A stretch of DNA of 64,000 nt, from contig NZ_DGLI01000002.1 in the NCBI RefSeq assembly GCF_002387895.1, positions 81,941 through 145,940 on the forward strand, in the 5' to 3' direction. The notes beneath the pieces were generated by a model. That model was not told where the DNA came from and searched no databases. It saw only the letters and a list, made by a program, of their open reading frames with translations. How positions within the stretch are numbered: position 1 is the first letter of the stretch; the number at the start of each line of letters is the position of its first letter. Shown here piece after piece: positions 9,540 through 18,450 of the stretch. The DNA is from Clostridium sp. UBA4548 (GTDB lineage Bacteria; Bacillota; Clostridia; Clostridiales; Clostridiaceae). The position numbers and the translations under genes are program-made.

Positions 9540-9650
9540 AATATCCTCCTTAAACTAACTTAAGAAATTTAATCTCATTATCTAATTTATAGTTAATTTG
9601 CTATTCACTTATAAATAATATTCTCTATTATTATACTACAACCTTACCCT

Positions 9651-10112
9651 CTACCCAATATATTTATTCCTTCTAAACCTCTTATTGGTATTAGCACTTA
9701 CAACACTGAAAATCAGAACCTGAGTTAAGCTCCCACTAAAATCTATAAGCACATCCTTCACTTGAGATCCCCGTCCTTCAATAAAGCTTTGAAGAAATTC
9801 ATCACCAGTAGCTACCAAGATGCAAATTAATAGAACTAAAGAAACATTTAATTTCTTATTGTAAAATTTACTATAAGTGCTGGCAACTAAAAAAGATAGA
9901 ATAAAATATTCCGTGAAATGTGCAGTTTTTCTAACAGCATAATGGACTTTATCAATTTGAGTTTCAGTTAAGCTGAGTTTTTCAACTATAACATCAACAA
10001 TCTTTAGACTTGTTCTCGCTGACTCATCTCCTGGTTTTGAGGACATATAAAATATCATTGAAATCCACATTACTGTAAGGATTAAAAGTACATACTTTTT
10101 AATATGAATCAC
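9651..10112 (-). CDS. VanZ-like membrane protein
   Basis: This 153-residue protein has about four membrane segments and the VanZ-family landmarks: FYMSSKPGD after the first segment, the charged RKTAHFTEYF, and the DEFLQSFIEGRG stretch near residue 112. VanZ relatives are implicated in low-level teicoplanin resistance and envelope functions; the biochemical role is unknown. It follows the second LCP gene by eight bases, so they are probably co-transcribed. The start is uncertain: the GTG at 10112 overlaps its own likely Shine-Dalgarno (AGAGGTG), and an ATT at 10103 lies at the ideal distance. Confidence 0.8.
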   Translation of the reverse strand: MIHIKKYVLLILTVMWISMIFYMSSKPGDESARTSLKIVDVIVEKLSLTETQIDKVHYAVRKTAHFTEYFILSFLVASTYSKFYNKKLNVSLVLLICILVATGDEFLQSFIEGRGSQVKDVLIDFSGSLTQVLIFSVVSANTNKRFRRNKYIG

Positions 10113-10120
10113 CTCTTTTT

Positions 10121-11083
10121 CTACGGCTCAAGCTTTCCATAAATAAATTCATGGAGCTTATTCTTATTAGTTTCTAAATCTATAGTCATTACAAACATAC
10201 CCTGTACTACTTCATCCTTATAAGCATCATTTACAGGAAGTCTAAATTCCTCTATAGAATTAGTATCAAGTCCCATTAAAGTAGTTCCAAGTCCTATGAT
10301 ATCTTTATTTGAAAGACTTGTTTCCACATAAGGTAGTATATCCGTCATAGCTCCTAAGGCTTTTAAAGCTCCTTGCCCTTTTAATTCCTTGAACACATAG
10401 TTTAAGACTTCTCTTTGCCTTGCGGTTCTTCCAAAATCTCTTCCTACTTTTCTTATCCTTGTATAGGCCATGGCTTGTGGTCCATTTAACTTTTGAGCCC
10501 CTGTTTTAGTTACATTCTTAAAGTCTTCATAATTTCTTTCTTTTGCCATCTGTTGGGCTGCACTATTAATATGAGGTATCTCCTCAGCCTCCACATTAAT
10601 CTCAACTCCACCTACTAAATCAACTAAGTGAATAAAGCCATCCATGTTTACAGCCACATAATCCTGAACATCTAATCCAAAATTAGAATTAATAGTCTTA
10701 ATGGCAAGCTCTGATCCGCCCTTCATAAAGGCATGATTTAATATCCCCATCCCCTGTCCAGGTAAATCTATGTACATATCTCTTAATAGGGATGTAAGTT
10801 TCACCTTTTTATTTACCTTATCAATGGTTAGTACCATAATACTATCAGTTCTTTCATCACTACCATCTCTCCCAAAGAGAGCAATATTAATTATATCCTT
10901 ATCTTTATACTTTTCCTTTTCAACTACCGTTTCTTCTGAAATTCCTAGTGAATCCTTTCCATTAGGTAGTTCTGTCTTTTTTATTTTTCCTAAAATACTA
11001 TTTGCATAAAGTGTTCCCCCTACTACTAATAATAAAATAATGGAAACAATTACTGCAATTGTTATCTTTACACCCTTCTTCAC
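10121..11083 (-). CDS. LytR-CpsA-Psr (LCP) family glycan-wall ligase, second copy
   Basis: An N-terminal anchor (about residues 7-30) precedes an LCP domain with RTDSIMVLTID, LTSLLRDMYIDLPG, the NHAFMKGG motif and TRIRKVGRDFGRTARQR. It is related to the protein at 6030 but clearly diverged, with an extra stretch near residues 190-205. The likely role is attaching a glycan from undecaprenyl-pyrophosphate to the wall. The start is GTG with GGGGGA six bases upstream. Two LCP enzymes in one window fit several different polymers needing attachment. Confidence 0.9.
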   Translation of the reverse strand: MKKGVKITIAVIVSIILLLVVGGTLYANSILGKIKKTELPNGKDSLGISEETVVEKEKYKDKDIINIALFGRDGSDERTDSIMVLTIDKVNKKVKLTSLLRDMYIDLPGQGMGILNHAFMKGGSELAIKTINSNFGLDVQDYVAVNMDGFIHLVDLVGGVEINVEAEEIPHINSAAQQMAKERNYEDFKNVTKTGAQKLNGPQAMAYTRIRKVGRDFGRTARQREVLNYVFKELKGQGALKALGAMTDILPYVETSLSNKDIIGLGTTLMGLDTNSIEEFRLPVNDAYKDEVVQGMFVMTIDLETNKNKLHEFIYGKLEP

Positions 11084-11171
11084 CTTATTCCCCCATTTCT
11101 CTTTAGCCTAGCTTAAGCAGCTAGTAAAATTACTCTATTTATATTATATACCACCTTTAATATTTAACAAG

Positions 11172-11205
11172 AAAAACTACTAATACCCTTGTTAAGGCTT
11201 AGTAG
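11172..11205 (-). terminator. Terminator of the YibE/F gene
   Basis: CTACTAA (11177-11183) pairs with TTAGTAG (11199-11205), with further pairing inside the loop. On the minus strand a T-run (11172-11176) follows immediately. Confidence 0.75.
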
Positions 11206-11229
11206 CTTCATTAATAACTTTTATTAAAT

Positions 11230-12363
11230 TTATTTCCTTTTATATATTATTGACGCAACTAAGGCTGTAATAGGTACTGTAAGCACAATTCCTATACTCC
11301 CTGCTAAACCTTGTATCAATTCTGTTCCTAACACATCTAAATTCAACAGTTGCACTGATGGCATATTAGCTGACATAAGAAGCAATATTAATGTTAGGGA
11401 TCCTCCTACAAATGCTAAGATCAAGGTATTACACATAGTTCCAATCATATCTTGTCCAATATTTATACCGCTTTTAAACAATTCTCTAGGAGTAAGCTTT
11501 TTATTTACACAGTGAACCTCAAAAATAGCAGATGCAATAGACATTCCCATGTCCATTACCGCCCCTAAAGAAGCAATTAGTATAGCAGCAAACATAAGCC
11601 CCTGCACTTTTAACCCGCTATTTTCAGCTATATATAATACACTTTCAGCATTTTCAAGAGTCAAGCCGGAAAGGTGAGCTAAGTTCCCAGCAACAAAAGA
11701 AACTACTCCTGCCACAAAAACTCCTGCAGTGGTACCTATCATAGCTACCAAAGTTTTTCTGCTGTATCCATTAATTAAGTATAAGGTTACAAAAACAACA
11801 ATTACTGCTGTGGTTGTGGCTGCTATCACGGGGCTTACCCCTCTAAACATAAGGGGAATCATAAGATATACTATTGTAATTAAAGTAAAAATTAAGGATA
11901 CTATGGATTTTAATCCTTTCATCTTCCCTACTAGGAGAACTAATAAAAATAATAAAATAACTAGTCCATAAATCACAACATTTCTTTTGTAGGTGTAAAT
12001 TGCTACTTCTTGTATGTTATCTCCATCCAGGAAAATCCCTGCAACCACCTTAGTGTTTTCCTTAACCTTAATGTTATACAATCTGCTAATAGAGTTTCTT
12101 ACTTTAAAGTTTTGCCCCTTAAATTTTCCACTAGTAATTTCAAGGGTAACATCTTGATATCCTACCTGAATATCTTTTAGTTTTGCTTCTGGTTGGAGCT
12201 TATTCATATCCACACTCCTAACCACAGCTTCTTCATAGATTAGATTTCTTTGAGTATTGTTTATAATAAACTTACTTTTATGTATAAAAGGTGATATGAA
12301 TACTATTAATATACTTAATAATATCACTACTATTATAGCTATATAGTCACTGTACTTTCTCAT
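11230..12363 (-). CDS. YibE/F family multi-spanning membrane protein
   Basis: One N-terminal membrane segment is followed by an extracytoplasmic beta-rich region (about residues 40-120) and then about seven further segments, the layout of the YibE/F family. Typical glycine-rich segments include ASLGAVMDMGMSIASAIFEV and LGTELIQGLAGSIGIVLTVP. The family's function is not established. The ATG at 12363 is chosen over that at 12378 because GGGGTG lies seven bases before it. It has its own terminator and lies between the LCP gene and the large secreted protein without clear coupling to either. Confidence 0.8.
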   Translation of the reverse strand: MRKYSDYIAIIVVILLSILIVFISPFIHKSKFIINNTQRNLIYEEAVVRSVDMNKLQPEAKLKDIQVGYQDVTLEITSGKFKGQNFKVRNSISRLYNIKVKENTKVVAGIFLDGDNIQEVAIYTYKRNVVIYGLVILLFLLVLLVGKMKGLKSIVSLIFTLITIVYLMIPLMFRGVSPVIAATTTAVIVVFVTLYLINGYSRKTLVAMIGTTAGVFVAGVVSFVAGNLAHLSGLTLENAESVLYIAENSGLKVQGLMFAAILIASLGAVMDMGMSIASAIFEVHCVNKKLTPRELFKSGINIGQDMIGTMCNTLILAFVGGSLTLILLLMSANMPSVQLLNLDVLGTELIQGLAGSIGIVLTVPITALVASIIYKRK

Positions 12364-12620
12364 AGTTAAGCACCCCATCTCTATATTTGCAAAGGTACTC
12401 GGAGAAATTCCCCAAGTACCTTATTAAACCAGTAAACTTCATCATCTAAACTTCTTTTAAAGAAATCCTAGGTTTTCTCTCTAAATGTTGGGACATTTAT
12501 TTTTTAAAATTAGTTAGAAAATGACTTTATTTCTTTTGCCTATAGCCTTTGAAGAGAAGTTTGAGCTTTTCTCAAAACAAGAAGCTATTCCTCAGCAAAA
12601 TATAGTTGAATATTAATGAC

Positions 12621-15600
12621 TTATTTTTTTCTTAGAAGTAAAACTCCTAAAGCAGATATCGCTACACCAAATACAAGAAGATTTGATGCTCCAATAGGCG
12701 CCCCAGCTTGTGGAATACTTGAAACTGCTTCAGTTTGCTCTAAAGCAAAATAGTCACTGCAATGATCTAAGGTTATCACAGCATAGCCCTCTGAATCTAC
12801 CTTAACATCACTTTGAACCTTCTCATAAGTGCCCTTTCCTGGGAAATACCTAAAGAAAGTTACAGTTTTATTAGCCCATTCCTTGCCCATGAATACCTTA
12901 ATATCAGCTTTCCCTGGAAGTTCGCCATCATATTTAAAGGATAACATAAACACAGGAGCATCCTTATATAATATTTTCTCTACTAACTTATTAATATTTC
13001 CTTTTAAAGTATCATCTACAGTTTTTAGAGCTAAATCAATATCCATTGCCTTGTCAATATCCTTACCTTTAAAGGTCCAAGTTACATTTCCTACCTTAAA
13101 GGTAACAACCTTATCTGTGCCTTTTAAGTTATCAAATACAGCTTTCTCCACAATAGTATTTTTAGACGCATCGACAAGGATGTCTTTTTTATCCTTGTCC
13201 TTAATAGCATTAACAACTTCTTCAGTTGTATTAGTTACTGGATTTTCAACATTGCCTCCATTGTCATTTCCACCATTATTATTGCCATTTCCATTGTCAC
13301 TTCCATTAGCAACTTTAACAATTTCATCTGTATTTCTAACTCTTAATCTATTTCCTTCTGGGTCCTGTGAGCCGAGACCTACAGCTGAAACAGTATCACC
13401 AACCTTAATTGATGGATCCCACTTTCCTTTAGCACTTTCATCTTTTCCATTCCAAATATATCCCTCAACGTAAGCTCTAGCTTCTATTCCAGAGTCATCA
13501 ACAATATAAAGATTTTGGCCTTCAATTCTACTAACCTTACCTTCTACCTTTATAAGTAATCCCTCATTTTCATGAAGCATACTTTCTTTAGTTGAAAGTT
13601 TCTTTGGTTCTATTGGTTTTATGGTTTCATCCAAAACAACTAAATCCTTAGCCTCATCATTGATAGCTATTTCATAATCACCTTGGTAATCATCCACATA
13701 ACCAGTAATTCTTACCTTTTGACCAACTTTTACTGCAGTTTGAGAAACCCCAAACACAGTGATTCCCCCAGTAGTATCTTGAACATAAATTACTTCAAAA
13801 AATGCATTCTTAGGCTGAACAGCTTCTGATTGTGCTGTTACAATACCTTCAATAGCAAATTTCTTTCCCTTTAAATCTGGAACCTCACCAGTGCCTTTTC
13901 TAACTTCAGCAATGGTTTTAAGTTCAGCTTGTGGAGCTGGAGCCATCCACTTAATAACATTTTCAGTTAATGGTACATTAGTATACATGTCATCCCCAGT
14001 TACTTCAAAGTCAGAGAAGAAGGTTGTACCAGCAACAATTATCTTTGCACCACTTGTTAACTGTTCTGCGCCAATTAATCCAACCTTTCCTTTTGCTACA
14101 GCTACATTATCCCCAGCTTTGTCAGCATCAGAGCTTTCTGTAGTTTCATGACTTAGCACCAAGAAATCAACCTTAGAATTATCGGCACCTTCTTTAAGTA
14201 CTACTGAAGATCCACTATAGAAACTATACTTACTTCCATCTTCAATGCTCTTAGTTAATCCAAACCTATCTTTATTATACTTAGTAAACATAAGCCTAAA
14301 TGCTTGTCCTTCATTAGTTGTATTATCTACAACCTGGTCATCATTTACTCTCATATTAGTTCCTATTGCTTCAAGAACTCTATTGGATTGTATTCCATTG
14401 CTAAAGTCTCCTGTACCATCACCATAGTCTGCCTTTGTAGTTAAAATTACATTTCCACCCTTCTCAGTAAATCTCTTAATAACAGCAATTTCTGAATCAG
14501 AGTATGTGGCAGCCTTTAAATTGTACTTAGAATCATCTTTACTTTGTGGATCGGTTAAAACTAATAGGGAAGTATCTGCAAGAACTTCATCTGTAATTTC
14601 TTTTTCATTAATTACAACTCTTGCCCCATTTTTCATTAACATATCCTTAAAACCGTCAATTTTATTTGCATAGTTTCCAGTTACATATTGATTGTAATGT
14701 GCACCATCAATGACAACTTTAACTATCTCCTCTTTATTTAAAACCTTCAGCTTAACACTTGCTGTAGAAACCTTATCTGTACCATTCACGTTAACTGTTG
14801 CCCTAGCATAAATTGTGTATTCTCCAACTCTGTTAAATTTATAGGATTGAACAGTAGTAACTAACTTAGTTGGCTCTAAAGAAGCCGCCACTAGCTCTCC
14901 TATTTTATTTTTCTCAGTAGTATCATTTAAAAAATACTCAACTTTAACATTACTATAAGCTTTTGAATCATTATTAAATAAGGTTGCAGTAAAGTTTACC
15001 TCCTCATTTGGAAATGCAACTTCAGAAGAAGTCTGTACTGAGGAAATTCCTACTGCCACTGTATCTGCAGTCCATACTGGAGCAGTTACAGCAATATCTT
15101 TATCCTTCTGATCTATTCTTACATAATAATAGGTATAAGCATTATCTAACTGAAAATCCCAATTTACTTCGTTGTCAGTAAAAGTCTTTGAAGCAACTAC
15201 AGCTCCTCCATTGGCAATGATAGATACTTTTGAAATCATATCTTCATCATCTGGGTCTATAATGTTAACTTTGAAATTAAGCTTGTCAGCTCCTATGATA
15301 TTACTTCCCATTGGCATTTCATTAACAGTATAGCTAACTCTTAAGTTACTATCTTCTGTTGCATAAACCTTCATCTCTCTCATAGATTGATATAGGGAAT
15401 CTCTATCTAAAGCTGGTGCATCAATAACCGTTCTTGCAGTATTAGAGGTAATCCAATTACGCTTATGATTATCTTGGTTGTTTGTAGGCGCTAGGTGCCA
15501 GCCTTTGTCTAAAGCTCTTGTATAATACTCATAACTTGGGAAATACCCTGATCCTCTAACTGGACCTTCTCCATTACCAACCTCTATTAAAGAAACTAAT

Positions 15601-17162
15601 TGATCTGTTGCCTTGCTATAGAAACCAAAATCACCAAAATCGCCAAAGGTCTTACCTGGGTGGTTTAACTGGCTTATGCCTTCTGGTGCCATTTGTAATT
15701 GATTATAATAGTTTTTAAGATCCATTGACTTATTAGTTCTAGTTTCAAAACCAGGTGTGTTGAAAGTATTAATATGACCCCATCCACCAGTAGAACCAGA
15801 CCAAGTCATTTCATAGCCATACATAGCTGTAAATTCATTATCTTTATTATACTTATCAGCAGTTGCATGAGCATTTGTCCATTTCGTACTTGCAGAACCA
15901 TCTAAAATATTTGCCTTAACATCATTATCAAACCAGTTTGAATGGTCTGTTATGGCAATATAGTCTGCATTTCCTTTATCTCTTGCCCACTGATAAGCTT
16001 CATCTAAAGTACCAGTACCATCAGATATATCCGTATGAGCATGAAGCTGCCCAAAATAAAGTTCACTACTTACTTTGCCAACATTAAAGGCCCACTGCTT
16101 ACTAGTCTCATTGCCTACTGTATCCTTAAGTAAAACCTTTACATTGTGACTTCCTTCTGGTAAATCAACTTCTGGTACATAAGAAACCTTACTTTCTGTA
16201 ACTGTCGCTCTACTTGTTACATCCTTTTCATCAAAAATAAGTTTTATAGTAGTAACATCAACTCCTGTTACATCTTGGAAGGCTGCCGAAATTTCAGGTC
16301 TTCTATTCGCTTGTGTTGACCCACTAACAGGTTTCACATCCACAATAGCTGGTCCCTGAATATCAGCTTTTTCTTTAACTGTTACTTGACAAGTTGCTTT
16401 TACTTTAGGATTAGCCTTTGAAGCTATAGTAATTGTTGCAGTTCCAGCCTTAACAGCAGTAACTGTTCCATTAGCTACAGTAGCAACCTGTGGTGAATCA
16501 CTTGTCCAGATAACCTCCTTTTCAGTGGTGTTTTCTGGTGTATAAGTAACCCCTAATAAGGATGTAGTACCAACTTCTAAGTCTAGCTTATCTTGTACCT
16601 TAAGCCCTGTAACTGGAACTCCCCCTGGTACTTGTCCACTAGTTTTAGTTATCCTAACGTCATCAAAAGCTATATTACCAGTTCCTTTCGTAAAAGTAAA
16701 TCTTACCTTTGTAGTTCCTGGCGCTAAGCTAAACTCTTTTGTAGTAGCTACATCACTTGTCCCAGGTATTTCTTCTAGTTTAGTCCAATTACTGTTTATT
16801 AATGACTCAACTAAAAGTTTAGATGTTGAATCTGGTTTAGTTCCATTCCCCTTCATCCAAAAACTTAATTTACCACCAGTTGGTAAACTAAATTCCTTTG
16901 TTGTAACTTTAAAATCTGTCTTCTCAAATTTTAAAGATGGAGATGCCTTACCGTAATTCCCTGAAGAAGTATACACACTTTTTGCAGTGAAGTTTTCAAT
17001 CAACCACCCTTCAGGCGATTTTCCTGGAAAATCATTAAAGCCTTCAAAAAAAACTTCTTCACCAGCTGCATAAACTGGCAATATTGGTTGCAATACCATG
17101 GAAAATACCATTGCAAGCACAACAATCCAGCTTAATGCCTTTTTTTGTTTAACGATAGCCAT
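12621..17162 (-). CDS. Very large secreted surface protein with Ig-like, PHP/metallohydrolase and OB-fold domains
   Basis: This 1513-residue protein has a signal peptide (cleavage likely after PVYA near residue 32). An N-terminal beta-sandwich (about 35-170) resembles carbohydrate-binding modules. A Big_2 Ig-like domain follows (about 180-263), then a CehA/McbA-like PHP metallohydrolase domain starting LHAHTDISDGTG (near 373) with AITDHSNWFDND (near 400). CARDB-like and glutamine-amidotransferase-like beta regions come next, then a YhcR-type OB-fold (about 1080-1175) and an Asn/Gly linker (about 1285-1303). The end has IPQAG, a hydrophobic stretch and RKK, which looks like a wall-sorting signal of unusual sequence. 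Likely a wall- or membrane-attached phosphoesterase; the substrate is unknown. Monocistronic, start ATG after GGGGGA. Confidence 0.82.
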   Translation of the reverse strand: MAIVKQKKALSWIVVLAMVFSMVLQPILPVYAAGEEVFFEGFNDFPGKSPEGWLIENFTAKSVYTSSGNYGKASPSLKFEKTDFKVTTKEFSLPTGGKLSFWMKGNGTKPDSTSKLLVESLINSNWTKLEEIPGTSDVATTKEFSLAPGTTKVRFTFTKGTGNIAFDDVRITKTSGQVPGGVPVTGLKVQDKLDLEVGTTSLLGVTYTPENTTEKEVIWTSDSPQVATVANGTVTAVKAGTATITIASKANPKVKATCQVTVKEKADIQGPAIVDVKPVSGSTQANRRPEISAAFQDVTGVDVTTIKLIFDEKDVTSRATVTESKVSYVPEVDLPEGSHNVKVLLKDTVGNETSKQWAFNVGKVSSELYFGQLHAHTDISDGTGTLDEAYQWARDKGNADYIAITDHSNWFDNDVKANILDGSASTKWTNAHATADKYNKDNEFTAMYGYEMTWSGSTGGWGHINTFNTPGFETRTNKSMDLKNYYNQLQMAPEGISQLNHPGKTFGDFGDFGFYSKATDQLVSLIEVGNGEGPVRGSGYFPSYEYYTRALDKGWHLAPTNNQDNHKRNWITSNTARTVIDAPALDRDSLYQSMREMKVYATEDSNLRVSYTVNEMPMGSNIIGADKLNFKVNIIDPDDEDMISKVSIIANGGAVVASKTFTDNEVNWDFQLDNAYTYYYVRIDQKDKDIAVTAPVWTADTVAVGISSVQTSSEVAFPNEEVNFTATLFNNDSKAYSNVKVEYFLNDTTEKNKIGELVAASLEPTKLVTTVQSYKFNRVGEYTIYARATVNVNGTDKVSTASVKLKVLNKEEIVKVVIDGAHYNQYVTGNYANKIDGFKDMLMKNGARVVINEKEITDEVLADTSLLVLTDPQSKDDSKYNLKAATYSDSEIAVIKRFTEKGGNVILTTKADYGDGTGDFSNGIQSNRVLEAIGTNMRVNDDQVVDNTTNEGQAFRLMFTKYNKDRFGLTKSIEDGSKYSFYSGSSVVLKEGADNSKVDFLVLSHETTESSDADKAGDNVAVAKGKVGLIGAEQLTSGAKIIVAGTTFFSDFEVTGDDMYTNVPLTENVIKWMAPAPQAELKTIAEVRKGTGEVPDLKGKKFAIEGIVTAQSEAVQPKNAFFEVIYVQDTTGGITVFGVSQTAVKVGQKVRITGYVDDYQGDYEIAINDEAKDLVVLDETIKPIEPKKLSTKESMLHENEGLLIKVEGKVSRIEGQNLYIVDDSGIEARAYVEGYIWNGKDESAKGKWDPSIKVGDTVSAVGLGSQDPEGNRLRVRNTDEIVKVANGSDNGNGNNNGGNDNGGNVENPVTNTTEEVVNAIKDKDKKDILVDASKNTIVEKAVFDNLKGTDKVVTFKVGNVTWTFKGKDIDKAMDIDLALKTVDDTLKGNINKLVEKILYKDAPVFMLSFKYDGELPGKADIKVFMGKEWANKTVTFFRYFPGKGTYEKVQSDVKVDSEGYAVITLDHCSDYFALEQTEAVSSIPQAGAPIGASNLLVFGVAISALGVLLLRKK

Positions 17163-17487
17163 TAAACTTTTCCCCCTTCTTTTTATTTTTTATGCAGAGC
17201 TCCGCCGTAAAAAACTCTACATTGTATGAATTAAGTTATAATGTTTTATTTTAAACTTAATCCATGCAATATAAGTTTATCATAGAATTTATGGAATATT
17301 AATACTTTTTTGTATATTCTAAATATATTATAACAATATTTTACTTATCCTTAAATTGTCTTTAACAACAGTTAGTTTTTATTTACCATTTATTTATTTT
17401 CCTAAAAATCTTTCTACATAGAATATTATGTACTATAATGTATTTATAAGGTTAATCCTATTTACTACAAATATATGAGGTGAAAAT
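17163..17487. other. Divergent intergenic region
   Basis: No gene is seen. The minus-strand leader of the surface protein (about 17180-17220) contains a GC-rich hairpin in which GTAGAG can pair with CTCTGC. The plus strand holds the licD promoter. Confidence 0.45.
17411..17439 (+). promoter_or_regulatory. Putative promoter of licD-family gene
   Basis: TATAAT at 17434-17439 is preceded by a weak -35 (TTTCTA, 17411-17416) at 17 bases. The start codon is about 48 bases downstream, after TGAGGTG. Confidence 0.45.
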
Positions 17488-18417
17488 ATGACAGATTTTG
17501 AAATGCTGTTTCCTGATGAGAGGAATGCACATATAAATGAGCCAATCTTAAGACAATCTCAATTAATAATGCTTAGAATACTAAAAATTGTAGATTACAT
17601 TTGCAAAGAAAATAATATAGATTACTGGTTAGACTCAGGAACACTTTTAGGTGCAGTTAGACACGGGGGATTTATTCCCTGGGATGATGATATAGACATT
17701 GCTATGCCAAGAGAGCATTATGATAGGTTTATTAAAATTATTTCAGATAAACTTCCAGAGGATTTGTATTTTAAATCCTATGATACTCCTGAAACTTCAA
17801 AGCATACTTGGGGAAATGTAATAGATAAAAAATCCCGTATAATCGAAAAAGGGGCTGAGGATCAACTTAGCGGTCTTTATATCGATATTTTCCCTTTTGA
17901 TAGCTATAGTGATAATTTTTTTAAAAGAAACTTCTATGAGAAGTTGCATAAACACCTTTTCATAAAGTCCTTTTTAGTTAATGCCCCTTTGAAGAAACCC
18001 TTCTTTAAAGGTAGTAATTTCCCTAAAAATATAATTAGACTCCTTAGCAGAGCCACAATTATATTTTCCATACTGAACCACAAGAAAATTTATAATTTAA
18101 GTTTAAAAACAAGAGAAAAAAGAATTGCCACAATGAAAAACAATCCTAAAACAAATTATGGCTATGGAACAGATATTCTAAATTGGGACAAGGTGTATAA
18201 AGCTGAAGTTATTTATCCCTTAAAAAAAATGAAGTTTGAAGATGGGGAATTCTTAGTACCAAATAATTGCCATAGTTTTTTAACTACTCAATATGGTAGT
18301 AGTTATATGACACCACCCCCTGAATACAATAGATACTCTCATTGTGAAAATGTTAAGCCAATTGCTTCAAAGGAAGAAATTGATGAGTTAGATAAAATGT
18401 TAAAGGCACTACATTAA
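17488..18417 (+). CDS. LicD-family phosphotransferase
   Basis: This 309-residue protein has the LicD core: YWLDSGTLLGAVRHGG followed by FIPWDDDIDIAM (about residues 46-73), the nucleotidyltransferase-like metal site. Members transfer phosphocholine, phosphoethanolamine or related CDP/CMP-activated groups to glycans at the cytoplasmic membrane. It is an isolated gene, its 3' end overlapped by a terminator and facing wecB. No choline uptake or kinase gene (licA/licB) is in the window, but a complete 2-aminoethylphosphonate pathway with a cytidylyltransferase lies at 40236-44770. Aminoethylphosphonate is therefore a plausible donor group; that link is inference. Confidence 0.85.
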   Translation: MTDFEMLFPDERNAHINEPILRQSQLIMLRILKIVDYICKENNIDYWLDSGTLLGAVRHGGFIPWDDDIDIAMPREHYDRFIKIISDKLPEDLYFKSYDTPETSKHTWGNVIDKKSRIIEKGAEDQLSGLYIDIFPFDSYSDNFFKRNFYEKLHKHLFIKSFLVNAPLKKPFFKGSNFPKNIIRLLSRATIIFSILNHKKIYNLSLKTREKRIATMKNNPKTNYGYGTDILNWDKVYKAEVIYPLKKMKFEDGEFLVPNNCHSFLTTQYGSSYMTPPPEYNRYSHCENVKPIASKEEIDELDKMLKALH

Positions 18418-18431
18418 AAAGTAGTGCCTTT
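18402..18431. terminator. Bidirectional terminator between licD and wecB
   Basis: AAAGGCACTAC (18402-18412) pairs perfectly with 18421-18431. The hairpin contains the licD stop codon and is T-flanked on both strands. Confidence 0.85.
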
Positions 18432-18450
18432 TCTATATGTTATTTAATGT

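Noticed and set aside
12829..13473. Long plus-strand open frame (214 codons) inside the large surface protein gene
   Set aside because: It is antisense to a clearly coding frame with signal peptide and recognisable domains; its composition (Ser/Pro/Leu/Phe rich) is the usual shadow of such a gene, and it lacks a ribosome site.
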